Source: Fomitopsis serialis (Eukaryota; Basidiomycota; Agaricomycetes; Polyporales; Fomitopsidaceae). Taken from it: a stretch of DNA of 64,000 nt. A program made the position numbers and the translations under genes. The stretch lies in the NCBI RefSeq assembly GCF_022376445.1, contig NW_025954977.1, positions 451,553 to 515,552 of the forward strand, in the 5' to 3' direction. Below, piece after piece: positions 44,988 to 57,484 of the stretch (its first letter is position 1; each line of letters starts with the position of its first letter). The notes below the pieces were generated by a model, which worked only from the letters and a program-made list of their open reading frames with translations, made no database searches and was not told the DNA's origin.

Positions 44988-46715
44988 CTACAAACTTGCG
45001 AAATCGACCTGAATAATGAGCATCCGTCGCGGTCAGTGCACTGGAAGGCCATTTGGATGTAGCGAATTTCTTACGTCGTCAATCAATTGTTGTGCTTTGG
45101 AAGCAACAGAATCACAGAATGAGATATAGATGAGGGGCGACGGAGAACAGAAACTGCATTTCTTTTCCTGGATAGAGGAAATGATTTCGGCGAGACGGAT
45201 ACCCTCCGTGAGCATTCGCGGAGACGGACGTTGAAGCAGGAGTTCCACGGCTTTAGAGATCGCTGGAACAATCCATCGAGCGGTCTTATCATTGGTATAG
45301 TATGTCGAACAAGACCTGCATGAGCTCGAGATGTTCTTGATGACTTCGTCGTCCGAGAGCCAGGTCGTCATCGCAGTGCCGGCGTCGGAAATAGCTGCGC
45401 TGCAGTTGGCATGATAGGCGAGGAGACGAAAGTAAGGTTGGGTCGATATGATTTCCAACGCAGGTGAGTATGATGTTTCGATTGCCTCGAAAGTCTCACC
45501 CAGGAGAACGCGTGCGGCGTCCTTGGCTTGCATCGTCCACCCGTAGCAAGAAGCAAGAACGTACGCCCGGAATGGCTCATGTGGGAGATACCGTGGCCAA
45601 AGGATTTTCAATAGCCATATGACCCTTTCTATTCGGTACTTCCGTGCAGCATCCACCAAACGAGTGAGGAAGTCAATGTCTTCCCCGGGTAAATCGGGAA
45701 CGTCTAGAGGGCTGCAAAGTTGCAGCAAAGCGCCAACGACCGTGCTATCTTCCTCGACGGCAAGAGAGGAATGCTGTTCCGCTCGCTCTCTGTTACGGCT
45801 CAGATACGCATCCGAGTCTCCGGCTACGTCAACGCACTGAACAGCTTTGAGTGCCGTCGCAACGGGAAATCTATCGGCAAGGCCAGGGGCAACCGTAGAA
45901 ATGAACTGTCTCTGCAGATGGAAATGAACGTTGTCTGATGTGATAATGACTGAGTCGGCATGGGGGGAGTGGAATGGCGGAGGAGCGTCAGATGCTGGTG
46001 GCAGTGGCGTTTGTTTCGCTTGACCTTTTGCACGTTTTTTGACCGCTTTTCCACTGAGCTTACTGGTCATACAAAATTTGAGCCCTTTCCAGTTGCCTCT
46101 TCGCCTGTAGTGTTGCAATAGCCTATGATAGCAACCTGCGGATACTTCGTCCAGTTCCTTGACATAGACCAGTCCCGCCTTGAAAATCGATCGAGCATGT
46201 ACTTGATGAGCGGCAGCTTTAGCCATGTCCTCGAAGTCCATTTTACAGGCGATCGCAAAGACGCGCAGCGGCTCTTTTTCTACGAAGGCCTGTAACCTGC
46301 GCTCGCCGAACTGAATGGCTTTGGCCACTTCATATTTCGCGGCCGCCTCCAGTGCGGTTCGAACAGCGTCGAGATCGTTCAGGTCGGGATCCTTGAATGG
46401 GTAGCAGGCATCCAGTATAGCGCGTATCGTTTTGCCATCCTCAGTCAAGTCCACGATCGGCGGCGAGACAGTGTGCTGATCAGTCTCTGAGGGCGTCACG
46501 ATGTCGGAGGACTGCGGTAGGCTGAACATGTCTGCAAACACGGGGGATGCCATCGTCAAGATGATACGATGAACCCGGTATGAGACATCGTCGCAAGAGC
46601 GAAGGATCACATCGCCGTCTACTCGGTCGTAGGGAGCTTGGAACTTTTGTGGCGCGCTCCGACTGGCTATCGCGACCGTGCCCGAGCATGAATCGGACTC
46701 TAGGGCGTCGGCCAT
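44988..46715 (-). CDS. Double-BTB/POZ protein D
   Basis: Exon 1 46715-45075, intron 45074-45009 (GTAAGA...TTCAG), exon 2 45008-44988: about 553 residues. BTB 1: GDVILRSCDDVSYRVHRIILTMASPVFADMF...DLTEDGKTIRAILDACYP. BTB 2: SVIITSDNVHFHLQRQFISTVAPGLADRF...AVEEDSTVVGALLQLCSP. A basic linker (KAVKKRAKGQAK) lies between them and could act as a nuclear localisation signal. C-terminal cysteines CRSC and CSFC are 60 residues apart. The last exon encodes VDFASL, matching gene C. The stop is 17 bp from the ATTTAC at the transposon's right end, so the 3' UTR or polyadenylation site may now lie within the element. Confidence 0.88.
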
Positions 46716-47292
46716 CTTGTTTGAAATTTCGTCTGGTCGTACCGTGGCAAAGCTGAATATCAGTAACTCAACAGTCAGAAGATCAGCGTTCCTAACATGA
46801 CTGTTTGCAAGACGTACCTGATGTAGTCAACCTGGTGGCAATATTAATCGAATCGTAGTAGTGCGCCCGGGCCAGTGATGATAGGTACTGTAGTTAGTAG
46901 TTGGATCATTTAGTACCATCAACTTCCACATGTTGCAAACGATCGAAGCACGCACCTGAATGTACTGCAATGAGCTCACTGTTCCGGCTCACCCACCAGC
47001 TTGAGCGTACTTATGCTGAACGAGTTACGGACAAGCTGAAGGTGTGGGAAAAGGATGGCGCGTTAGCGGGTAGCGCGCGCCTGTAGGCCGAGAGCTTGCC
47101 ACCACGCGCACCTACTGCGTTCGTGACTTCGTCGTCCTGTCCTTTACAACTCGCTCTCGGTACTTAATATACGCGTATATGAATGCTCGATCTAGGTCTC
47201 GTTTATAACATATCATCACCTCTGTGGCCACTGCATCACCTCCAATTCGTTACAAGAGCCGTCCTCGAACCGCCGATACCAGCTAGACATCT
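46716..47292. other. Divergent intergenic region between BTB gene D and the She3-like gene
   Basis: Shared upstream region of two divergent genes. A small + strand frame (46973-47086) has no family resemblance. No clear TATA element was recognised. Confidence 0.4.
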
Positions 47293-48973
47293 ATGTCCTA
47301 TCTGACGTCTCCTCTTCGTCCAAGTTCCAGACCATCATCGCGTAGCTCCAACGGCCGATCTGCGAGTCCTTCGGTATCTCTGCCGGATAACCCAGGTATG
47401 CAGGCGTGGTACGCCGGCACGGTCGTCATAACGCGGGGCAACTAACAGTGTTGCCAGTTGCCATCCGCAATCAGATGTCTACGCTCAAACATACCATCCG
47501 ACACCAGCAAGCGCAGTTACAGAGCCTCGAAAACACTATTCTTCGCGGGCCTCGTCCACTACCCCCAGGAATCATGAACTCGCCTCCACATTCACCGACC
47601 GACTTTGATCAGACATTTGCGTCCGGAAGCACCTACATGTCTCCCCGAGTACAGAAACGCAACAGCTTCGAGGTGTTACATGGTCTCGCAGGGCCTGAAT
47701 CGAGCTTGCCATTGCCACGGAGAGAGGAGAGGAGTCGATCGTTTGGCGAGGAGAATGGCATCCGGGAGGGCATACCGACTTCTTCTTGGACGCGCCAGCA
47801 GAGTCCGACGCGGACGCTCAGTCGTACGTTTCGTTCAGTTATATGGTGCCGGGGCGTGTGTTGATTATTGCACAGGAATACCGGTCTCATCTGTAGGTCA
47901 GTGAAGAGCCCCAGTGTGATGAAAACTATCTAACGCGGTGCAGGTAACGCACGGGCCCTCGCCGAGGAAGGACAGCAAGACTCCTCGCATCTCAGCTCCT
48001 CGCCACTGTCACCAAATCACGGGGCGTCTTCGACCCCTCACGGACCAACAATCTCACCCAGCCGCAGGTCGTCATTTGCACCCGGCAACACCACCAAGGT
48101 GCTCGCAGACCTCCAGGCCGGTGTCATGAACGCGAAGACGGCACTAGAAAACACGAAGGCTCAGCTCCGCGTGAGCCAGCGTCAAGTCAGCCAGCTGACA
48201 CGACAAACGGAGGACCTGAAGGAGGTGCGGGAGCGTCTCCGGCTGGAGAACGAGGGGCTGAACAACGTGGTGGCTCGCAAAGAGCGTCTGCTACAAGAGG
48301 TGCGTCGGAACCTCACAACATGTCGAACATTCAGCCGACCCCTTGGTAGGTTCTCGAGCGCGCGCGCAAGGCAGAGGCCGAAGTGATCGCTGTAAAAACG
48401 CAGGTTAAGTCTGAGACGTCAACGTCAAAGAAATCCCTGCGCGAGATGGAGACGGCCCTCACAGAAGCGACGGCACGCTCGCAGAAGGCAGAACGCGAGT
48501 ATGTTGTGCTTCGCGATTCGATCAAGGGTCTCGTGTCGTCTTTCCAGACGGACACGGATGGTCTACGGAACGAGATGCGTAAGCGAGAGGAGAAGATCCT
48601 GCAAGAGGCGGAGGAGATGGGCAAGCGCTACACGCGGCTCATAGAAGAGGTGAGGCGCGAGCGAGAGGATGGCAACTCTGTGGTGGGTGAGGCCAAGCGG
48701 CTGCGGGAGGAGAACGAGCGGATACGGAAGGAGGTGGAGGAGAGCTTCCGGGAGGACATTGGGCACCTGCGCTCTGAGGTAGACAGGCAAGGAAAAGAGA
48801 GCGAGCAGGCGTGGCAGACTGCACGGTACGTCGCACAATCATGCCTGGGTGATCACACGCTCACTAGTCTGACTAGGAACCTGGCGGAAGAGCTCGCGCG
48901 GCTGCGCAGGCTCATGCGGACGGATCCACAAGCAACAGACCTGCCAGTACCAGAGTCCTCTGTTCCTTCATGA
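47293..48973 (+). CDS. She3-like coiled-coil protein (SWI5-dependent HO expression protein 3 family)
   Basis: Five exons (47293-47395, 47449-47823, 47944-48299, 48350-48825, 48877-48973) give 468 residues. The Ser/Pro-rich N-terminus (TSPLRPSSRPSSRSS) is followed by a first coil (STLKHTIRHQQAQLQSLENT), a Ser/Pro linker, then a coiled coil from about residue 200 to 440. That coil includes VLADLQAGVMNAKTALENTK, TEDLKEVRERLRLENEGLNN and the highly conserved VVARKERLLQE. I recognise this block as the She3 family signature. In yeasts She3 links RNA-bound She2 to the myosin Myo4 for mRNA transport; in basidiomycetes the role is untested as far as I know. The start at 47293 is the first ATG compatible with the splice pattern. 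Confidence 0.8.
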
Positions 48974-49200
48974 TCATTCGGACTCAAATATTGCCTCATG
49001 CATAGTGCCCAAATATCATGTCCTTATATACCTCATCCTCGTTATCTATGCTACGCTCATCTGTGGACCCAGTCGGCATGTTATCCCTGCATTCACCGGA
49101 CATTGCACTAAAATTACATCCACCTAGTCCTAATCACTATACAATCGTTTCATATTGGTTTCGTATTGGACAAACACTCAGCACTTGAGCCAACAGCCTG

Positions 49201-50638
49201 TCAGCCGATTTTCTCCCTCTGTCGTGACCCCAACTGTACAGGACCTTTCGGACGCCCCTTGTTATCCAGCATGATCGGGAATGGTTTTCGTGATGGTTCG
49301 GGGTCTAGTCCAGACAACGTGCGTTTGCGTTTAGTTTTGCTCATTGGCAGATTTAGGTTCCAGTCGCTTGTAAAGTTGGACTGCAGTGGGAGGAATCGTT
49401 CTGGGGCATCGTCGGGTGGTGTGGGGAGCAAGGGCGGCAGCGGTGCGGGGTCGTCTGCATCATCCGGGTCAAGCCTGGACAATGGCTCGGTGTCGTCCCA
49501 TATGTCAGCATCGCCCTGCTGCTGTGATGAGTTGGTGACAGGCAAACTTGGTCGAAGACGAACCTCGAAAGATACAGGACGACGTAGACTCTCCATATGT
49601 CGTGTATTTGTGCGCGATGACACAGGTGTCTCGAGTACAAGGCGATTGCGGCTATTAGTAGCCACCTCCTGCGCCGTGGCGAGCTGCTTCTTCAGGTCTC
49701 GAATCCTTTCCGCCTGTTTGGTTTCCTGCATCCACTGTTAGTCAATACATCCGGGGGTTCGAGCATCACAGACTGCACCTTCGCCTTGTGAGCGTGAAGG
49801 GTCTTGTAGAGACCCGCGGTTTCGTCCACTTTCTCGGTTAGCTGCGCGGCATGCTTCTTCTTTCGGTCTCTGAGCTCTCCTTTCAGCTGCTCAATCTCCT
49901 TCATCGCGTCGCCCAACTGTTCGCTGGCGGCTTGGGCGGTCTTGATGACGCCATCCGCATTCTTCTGGGCTTCCTGCACTTCGCTGTGCAGACGCTGGTT
50001 TTCCTCCCGGGCAGCCTGTAGTGCGCGTTGTAAAGAAGATACGTTGTTCTTTTGCGAGTCCAGAGTTACGAAAACACTCGTAAGCCGCTCCAGCAACAGT
50101 GCGATGGACGAGAGAAGGGCCTTGCATAGAATCAGCATCAAGCACTAACGGGTACGCCGAACGTACCTTCACTGCACAATCACCCTCCTCCATCCCGTTC
50201 ACCACCTTCCCGAGCTCCTTGGCGGACCGCACAACCGACTCTGGCTTGCTATCCGGGCCTATCTTGTCGAACTTCTCTTTCACATACGTCGCCTGCTTCA
50301 AGACTGCCGGTGAATAGCTTCGCTGCGAGGGGCCTTCGCCATCGCCGTTGGCTTGCGACGCATCGCTAGCTGGATCCCTCAAGTCGATATAGATGGATAT
50401 GCCACTGTGGAAGGGTTCCCGGCACATAGGACATTCGTAGCGACCGCGGACGCCGGGGCCACTGGCAGAACGAAGGCGTTGGAAGCTGTCCGCGCAGAAT
50501 CCGTGCCCTATCAAAAGCAAGACAGCTGTCATAATGAGATCTCACATAATAAAGCAGATCCTTACCGCAGGGCAGAAATCTGAACGCGCTCAAGGGATGG
50601 TTGTCAAAACATATGCTACAATACGGCTTTATGCTCAT
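49201..50638 (-). CDS. RING-finger protein with coiled coil
   Basis: The N-terminus has CSICFDNHPLSAFRFLPCGHGFCADSF, then YECPMCREPF, a RING-type zinc finger split by an intron after PCG. One usual ligand is changed: the residue two after FC is Ser where Cys is expected. RING proteins are typically ubiquitin E3 ligases; this substitution may weaken the second zinc site. Next come a Ser/Asp-rich stretch, then a long coiled coil (SLQRALQAAREENQRLHSEVQE...EIEQLKGELRDRKKK, then KQAERIRDLKKQLATAQ) and a C-terminal tail rich in Pro and basic residues (KTKRKRTLSGLDPEPSRKPFP). Convergent with the She3-like gene, 227 bp apart. Confidence 0.82.
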
Positions 50639-51049
50639 CGTCGGCGCGTCAGAACGCTTGCATCAGTATCTGATAATTGTCGGGCTCCGTTGGGTCCAGA
50701 ATGACGCACGACACAGAGTTGATGAGGGTGCAGAGTGCTGGATCAATGAGTAGTCGACAGCGTCAAGGTCAGAACACGACGCGCCGGGAGCTCGACGCGA
50801 CCAAACGCGTCTGTGGCGTGGAAATGTGAGCCACTGTGTAGTCTCCGTAAGTAGCAGACCTAAAAAGCCGGCAAGCGTCTTTTAAGCCACTGCGCTAATC
50901 GTCCCGTTTTGGCTAGCTTCCAGTACTTACTGTACTGTACCGCTGTACATCTTCAAGACAAACAACCCGCGACACAGGCACTCTTCAGTCCTCAAGGCTT
51001 CGAGAGTCAAAGTTCACGCGTTGCATCTCAACTAGAGGGCGCATGAGTA
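50639..51049. other. Intergenic, promoter side of the RING gene
   Basis: No gene seen; ends at the TA target site of the mariner-like element. Confidence 0.4.
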
Positions 51050-52115
51050 CAGTCTATCACCGTCAAACGAGACACCCAAACATGATGATTTTATAGATTA
51101 TTCTTGAGCCACTTGTGAGAGTAGAGACTTTACGACGGTGTATAAATGCATTATTAGGACCCTATGTAAATGTCACAGCTCGAGAACCGACGTGTTGTGG
51201 GATATAGTAGAGTAAGTTGTACTGTTCCGTCCTGCGCCAAATCACCGTCGAACGAGACACCCATATCCGGCGATGTCGTGTCTGATCACGGTGTTATCGC
51301 ATCTTATCAGACCAGATAAGATCTTTAATCATCATCAGAGTCCTCCGCCGCATCGCCCTCCGAATCCGACGAGTCTTGCCCAACACCGCTCTCGCCGCAT
51401 CTTCATCGTCGTCCACGTCAAGGATCTCGTCGGCGTCGATGGTCCCGTTCGCGGCTGCAACGAAATCGGAAAGCTTTGGCCGCGGGATTGCTGGATCAAG
51501 ATCTTTCGTACTAGTAGGTCGCATCGGCTTGGTCCACATTGGACGCCGCTTTGCAGCCTTCGCAGTGTGGGCCCGTTCCACTTCGTGACCTGCTCCTTCC
51601 ACGCTGCCAACCTCGCCTCATTTCGGCTCTTCCTCCGCTCGCTCAGCACCTTCCACTGTGCCTCGCCATACGGGCATGTCAACTTCTATGATCAGTGCAC
51701 GTGCCATTATCTTGTGGCTCCTTGGGCGAACTGCACAATGTTGACGCTCGCCTTCACGTCCACATCTTTCGTGCTCGATATCATTCATTGTCTGACCGAT
51801 CTCTCCAGAACTTTCAGATAAGCTAGATGTACATTCGTTCAATGTATTCCGCACTTTTTTGTAACAAAAACGGTCTCTCAACGGTATTGATGTAGTCACA
51901 AGTATCCGGGATGGTTCTGGAAGTGTGTAACAGTGCAACATTTACTCAATTAACACGACCAACACTGCATCTCACGCCCGATGCTTTTTATGGTTGCACG
52001 AGAGCACAAGGAACTTAATTTACATGTAGTTTGTATGGGTGTAAGTGCGGCGATACACGTCTCAGAGCCGCGTGTCTCGTTTGACGGTCGTGTCTCGTTT
52101 GACGGTGATAGACTG
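51050..52115. mobile_element. Tc1/mariner-like non-autonomous element (1.07 kb, TA target)
   Basis: The left end reads CAGTCTATCACCGTCAAACG and continues AGACAC; the right end is its exact reverse complement over 26 bp. Each end is flanked by TA (51048-51049, 52116-52117). CAGT ends with TA duplication are typical of the Tc1/mariner/pogo superfamily. The subterminal word ACCGTC-AACGAGACAC recurs: on the left at about 51059 and 51247, on the right twice in tandem at about 52074-52107. Inside, the minus strand from about 51710 to 51330 has coding-like text in two frames (EAQWKVLSERRKSRNEARLAAWKE; PRPKLSDFVAAANGTIDADE, with an acidic Asp/Ser end). This may be a leftover transposase C-terminus or a captured host exon. 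No complete transposase. Confidence 0.75.
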
Positions 52116-52318
52116 TACCATGTGGCGCCGAGTCAGCTTCAGGTCACCCACAACATCCCCCATCACATATCACTGCAGGTGAGCTTTGCTCGACTTCAGG
52201 TTCATGAACTCTTTTGTAACTATATGCCTGACTACATGTGCTTCAATCTAGTAAATTCTGCGGTAGCCGCATGGTTGCGTACTAAGGGCCCATGGTCGCA
52301 GTTCCCTTGGACCCCGAG

Positions 52319-54550
52319 TCATACGGACTTCTTCTCGTCGCTGTCCTTGTCCGAATGATTCACCACAACAACCGCCGCCGGATCCAACACATCCACGCCC
52401 ATCCCCTCAGCTACACGCAGACAGTCAGCCCGACTACCGGCCAAACAACGCAAACGGCGCTTACCAGCAATCTGCTGCACCGGGCCCGTGAACCACTTCC
52501 GTGCGCTCAGCAGCCAGAACCCCAGGCTATACGTCATCACAATCCCCACCGCGACCACCGCGTAGTTCAGCGTCTGCGAGTCGACGGGGTTCTCCTCCGG
52601 CAAGACGAACGCGATCGTGATGAAGCAGATCCACACGACCGCCGTAGTAGCGACGGGGAACGAGAGCGCGCCGAGGTGGAAAGGGCCGCGGACGAATTGC
52701 GAGGCGTAGATGACGCGCAGGGCGATGGGGATGCCGTACGAGGTGTACAGCCCAATGGTGGAGATGCTTGTCACGGCGGAGAAGGCGACGGAGCTTCCGA
52801 GGCTCGGCAGGCCCAGGATGAAGCTGAGCGTGCAGGCGAGCCAGACTGCGGGGGTGAGCATGTGAATCGGTGTATGATGCTCACAGCATAGAGGATGTAC
52901 TGACCTGTGCGGACGGGTGACTTCCATTTCGCGTTCACCTTCTGGAAGAACTTGTGCCCCGGGATGCCGCCGTCTCTCGCGAACGCGTACATCATCCGGC
53001 TGTTGGACGTGATTGAAAACGTCCCGCACCAGAACATCGCGCCGATGACGATGACCTGCCATAGCACATCCGTAAGGGACTGTCTAGTCGATGCCGTTTT
53101 CTGTAACACGTACCATGAGAACTATGGCACCCTTCTCGTGTACTGTGTCGAGGAAAATCTGCGCAATGGGTTCGCCTGTCGCTGAGCTGACCGTGCTCTC
53201 GAGGTCTTGAATGGAGAAGAGCAGAGAAATCATGAGGCACCATCCGAGGACGGCGGAGACACCGATAGACGTGACGATGCCTATGGGTCCAGCCGTGGCT
53301 GCGTTGCGAGTCTCCTCGCTCATCTAGTTAACGCATCACAGTCAGGGCACCATCATGTAGCTGACCAGACCGACACTGACATGCGCGCTCGCGTCGAAGC
53401 CTGATCATCCTCAGCATACCAAATCGACGAGAAGCACGAACATACCCGAAAGCGAATATTGCGCCATCAATATCCCAACAACCACTACATACCCCGGGCT
53501 TGCCCTCACGCTCCACCCTACCCCATCTACGCCCGTCCCATCAACAAACGTCTGGAACACGAATTGCGCCGTCTGGTGTGTCGGCGCCGCCGCGAGCACC
53601 GCAATGATGATCGCGAAGGTGCCGATGGCATGCCACCATATGGAGACGTTGTTCAGATATCGCAGGAGGTGCACGCCGAAAGTGTTGATGAGACCCTCTG
53701 CGATCACTACGGCAGCGTAGATCCCGATGGTGGTTTTGGCATCGGGAACGAAGGTAGTGTTGAAGGTGGCGAGGGTGGATATGAAGGTCGCACAGCCAAA
53801 ACTGCGGTGCATCATGTTGACCGAGGCGAAGATGACGAAAGAAAGGGAGATGCGTACTTGATGCTGGTGGTGACGGCGACTTGGCCCAGGAAGTTGAACC
53901 ATCCCGTGATCCAGGATGCAAACGCGGCGTGTTCTGGTTTGCAGAGCATGGCCGCCCAGAAGTATGGACCTCCGCTCGTAGGATGTGCACTGCAGATCTC
54001 TGAATTGTAAGGGAGCGGGGAGTAAGGATGTGATATGGATGTCGGTTTTGGCGACTCACCTGCCATGGACAGGCCGACGAGCATTGTGAAGAATGCTATG
54101 GACTACTGCTCAAGACGTCGGTCCTCAACTGCAGTGTGATAGAGGGCGTACCGACGACTGCCCATCCCCATACCATGACCACAGGTCCTCCCGTACTCTG
54201 AACGGCATCGGATGATCATCAGGTGTTTGCTGTTTCCCAGTCTACTCACCAGACCATACGCAAACGTCGAGCTTACACCAGTGATGATACTGATGATTGA
54301 GAAGGACACTCCGAAGTTCTATACAAGTTGAGTTTCGCATACTCTGTGCTTATGCTTGAGCTTGAGCTCACCTGCAGCAGTCCGAAGTCCCGTCTTCGGT
54401 GGTACTCAGCCACTACAAACGTCTTGATTCAAAAGGCTCGTACCTAAGCTCCTGCTTGTAACCCATCCTCGCTAGTTCCGCCTCATCTCGGTCGCCGTCT
54501 AGGATCGCGTCAGTCACTACCACTCGAGAGCTCATTGAGTCGGTCATCAT
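52319..54550 (-). CDS. Amino acid/GABA-type permease (APC superfamily)
   Basis: A plasma-membrane or vacuolar transporter with about 12 membrane segments, encoded in many short exons. Joined pieces in order: RMGYKQEL, RRDFGLLQ, NFGVSFSIISIITGVSSTFAYGL, FFTMLVGLSMAEICSAHPTS, GGPYFWAAMLCKP, FASWITGWFNFLGQVA, then GIYAAVVIAEGLINTFGVHL, a further segment with EETRNAATAGPIGIVTSIG, MFWCGTFSITSNSRMMYAFARDGGIPG, and VWLACTLSFILGLPSLGS. This is the fungal GABA/polyamine permease (UGA4-like) pattern. The C-terminus is short and charged (NHSDKDSDEKKSV). Starts at the double ATG 54550/54547. Substrate cannot be read from sequence. Divergent from the nitronate monooxygenase gene, 749 bp apart. Confidence 0.93.
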
Positions 54551-55299
54551 GAATGAAGCGCAGATCTGCGCGCCACGGAGTCTCCCATTTGAAAGAGTCC
54601 CATTAGTTTCTCATTGCGCTCGTGGCAGTTAGTACGCGATAAGGTAGTCGAGAGGCCATCCAATGAATTAGATAGAAGCTTGGGGGGAGAGTTCAAGCGT
54701 CATGACCGCGGGAGTGATTGCCCCCGTTCGTCCGACGCTTTGACACATGACTTAAATAGCACTTCAGTAAGACAGCTACGTACATACCATAGCTGCCTTA
54801 CATCGTAGTGCTGTTGCACAGAGTGCATGACTGGGAAGGGGATTTGAAGCTGGTGTGTGTCTTGAGTGCGGTCAATGTCAGTGCCAACACCGATCGCGAA
54901 CGCGTCTGTGGCGTGGGTACCGTGCCATGAACTGGTTCGATGCTCCATTGGCATGTCTGAGAACTGAAGCCAGTACTTCTACGCAATCGACTAGATTACT
55001 GTAGCCGAGAGCGACCCGCTCTGCTTCTGCTACAGTCATTCCAAAGACGACTTGGCTTCGAGCCTGCGCTCAGCTGGACATGTTTTGCTCTCCTACCTAC
55101 TTGGCGGGTACTGACAATCACATGCACGATGGTCAGTCGAGTCGGGATGGATAGCCGGTTCAGACACCTGCGCGGTCACTCTCTGCGGCGCTCGTGTGAT
55201 TGCTCTCCGAGATGGTCAGGCGGGCAGACTGTGGGCCCTCCCTTATAACCTCCCTTCAAGTTGCCACGTAGCGTTAGCTAGCCTCTGTCCGTCTTCGCC
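54551..55299. other. Divergent promoter region between permease and nitronate monooxygenase genes
   Basis: No gene seen. Contains GATAA (GATA-factor type) words near 54638 and, on the other strand, few others; not enough to argue for nitrogen control. Confidence 0.35.
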
Positions 55300-56633
55300 A
55301 TGTCCGTCATCACCACGCCAGTCACCGAGTTGTTCGGGATCAAGCACCCTATCCTGCTTGCTGGTGCGCCTAGTCCAAGTGGAATCATGGGAAAGCACGA
55401 CTGACCTCTTGCTCGTATAGGGATGAACGTGGCTGCTGGTTCTGAACTTGCTGCAGCGGTGACGAATGCGGGAGGTCTGGGTGTCATCGGAGGGCACGGT
55501 TATACGCCGAAGATTCTTCGCCAGCAGGTACGTCCAACGTAGTACGCCGTTCTGGTAGCAGAACTCATCCCTATCTTCACCCGTAGATTCGTGCCATTAA
55601 GGCAGATCTCAAGGACAAAAACGCGCCTTTTGGTGTTGACCTCCTGATTCCCCAGGTCGGTGGTAATGCACGGAAGACCAACGTGAGTCAAACCAACCAG
55701 CCCAGTCGATCTATCACTGAACACCGCTCTTCACAGAAAGACTACCAGAACGGGCAGCTGCCGCAGCTCATCGACATCATCATCGAGGAGAAGGCCGCCC
55801 TCTTCGTCTGCGCCGTCGGCGTCCCACCTAAGTGGGCAGTCGACAAGATGCACGCCGCCGGCATCCCGGTCATGAACGTGAGTGTCCCACCCACCAAACG
55901 TCCTCCCGTCAGGCCAACCCTCTCTGGATACAGATGGTCGGCCACCCGAAGCACGTCGCGCGCGCACTTAGCGTCGGCGTCGACCTCATCTGCGCCCAGG
56001 GCGGTGAGGGCGGCGGACACACCGGCGACGTCCCCTGCTCGATCCTCATCCCCGCCTGCGTCGAGGCGGTCAAGGGCAAGACCTCTCCGCTCACGGGCAA
56101 GCCCGTATACGTCGTCGGCGCAGGCGCTGTCGTCGACGGGCGGAGCCTCGCCGCGAACCTCGCGTGGGGCGCGGAGGCCGTCTGGGTCGGCACGCGCTTC
56201 GTCGCGAGCGTCGAGGCGGGCGCACCGAAGGCACACAAGGAGGCGGTCGTCAAGGCGGGGATCGACGACACCGCGACGACCCTGATCTACACCGGGCGGC
56301 CGCTGAGGGTCATCCGGTCGCCGTATGTGGACGACTGGTGAGTCCGGGGGAGTGATTGTGTTTTGCACGCACGGGGTGACGTGCTGTTCTAGGAACAACA
56401 ACCGGCTGGAGGAGATCAAGGAACTCACGGCGAAGGGCGTCGTCCCGCACGAAGAGGAGCTCCGGAAGCACCCCGAGAAGCACGGCAAGGGCATTACCTT
56501 CCTCTCCGGACGTGTCGCCGGCCTCATCCACGAGATTCTCCCCGCGCAAACGATCGTTGACAATATGGTCAACGAGGCTGCTGCTATAATCCAGAGCTCG
56601 GCGGCGAAGGTCCAGGTTAAGGCGAGGCTGTGA
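55300..56633 (+). CDS. Nitronate monooxygenase (2-nitropropane dioxygenase family)
   Basis: FMN enzyme that oxidises toxic alkyl nitronates such as propionate-3-nitronate. Six exons (55300-55363, 55421-55527, 55587-55682, 55737-55877, 55934-56337, 56393-56633) give 350 residues. Signatures: the start TELFGIKHPILLAGMNVAAG, AVTNAGGLGVIGG, FGVDLLIPQVGG, AALFVCAVGVPP, VDLICAQGGEGGGHTGD with a conserved His and the FMN-phosphate-binding Gly-rich loop, VVGAGAVVDGRSLAANLAWGAEAVWVGTRF. The C-terminus (GKGITFLSGRVAGLIHEILPA) also fits. A TIM-barrel fold and cytosolic location are expected. The related FabK enoyl reductases share the fold, but the eukaryotic context favours nitronate monooxygenase. Confidence 0.93.
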
Positions 56634-57484
56634 TTTAGTCAACTGCTTTAGGTGATCCTGCCTCGGATGTTGACGTTATTTGATTGATCTCATTATATGG
56701 ATACGGGCAAGTTATTGTTATAGGATGCCTTTACATTGCTCGAAGGCTCCGTATGCTGGAACTTCCGATGCGTTCTCGGGTTTGAACACCGTGGCCGGGA
56801 GTGGCCTTAATTCGATGCAAATTTTCAAGCGAAACTCTGCTTGCGAGGGCTGACTCGGAGGGCGAACTGGTTTCTGCTCCTGAGACCTTACTGCTGCTCT
56901 TCTGGTACGCAATGTGGAACTGCGGTACGATCCGGCATGTGTCTGCTATATTCGGTGACATTCACGTCAGTCACTTATTACAGACACGCATGGGTGATCA
57001 GATGGCGTTGCATTTGCAGGGATCGGTCCCCATAAAATTGCACATTCATGATGGATATGAATGTGGCCGATTGACTCAAGACGAGCGACTAGACTACGAT
57101 GGTTCCAAGCTCGCTCAGCTGGCTGTACATCCCACGTGCGATTGCAATCGTACGTATAGCCCTGGGCCACAGAAGGTGGCACCATGCCACGACCCTAGCG
57201 TCATCACGTCCACCTCGAGGCATAAGTCAGGGAAGTCACAGAGGACAAGGAGCTGTACAACCAGTGCACATAACGTCCGATGCCGTAGTGTTCTGTATGA
57301 AGGGACGCCCGCTCAACCTCTACAACATTCATCCTCAACCTCAGGCGGGCCACGAATGTATGGCAAGTGATGTGCCAATGGGTCGTGTGGTGTTACCCAG
57401 AAGACCGCCATACGAGTGAAGGGCTCAATGACTTCCGGATATATAAGCATGTAAGCCTTTGACTTGTTACGCCAGTCTACAGGT
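56634..57484. other. Intergenic
   Basis: A 189-codon + strand frame (56801-57370) is open, but its composition is irregular and it resembles nothing; probably chance. No other signal. Confidence 0.35.

Noticed and set aside
56801..57370. 189-codon + strand frame
   Set aside because: Irregular composition, no motif, no splice context; long en passant frames of this size occur elsewhere on non-coding strands here.
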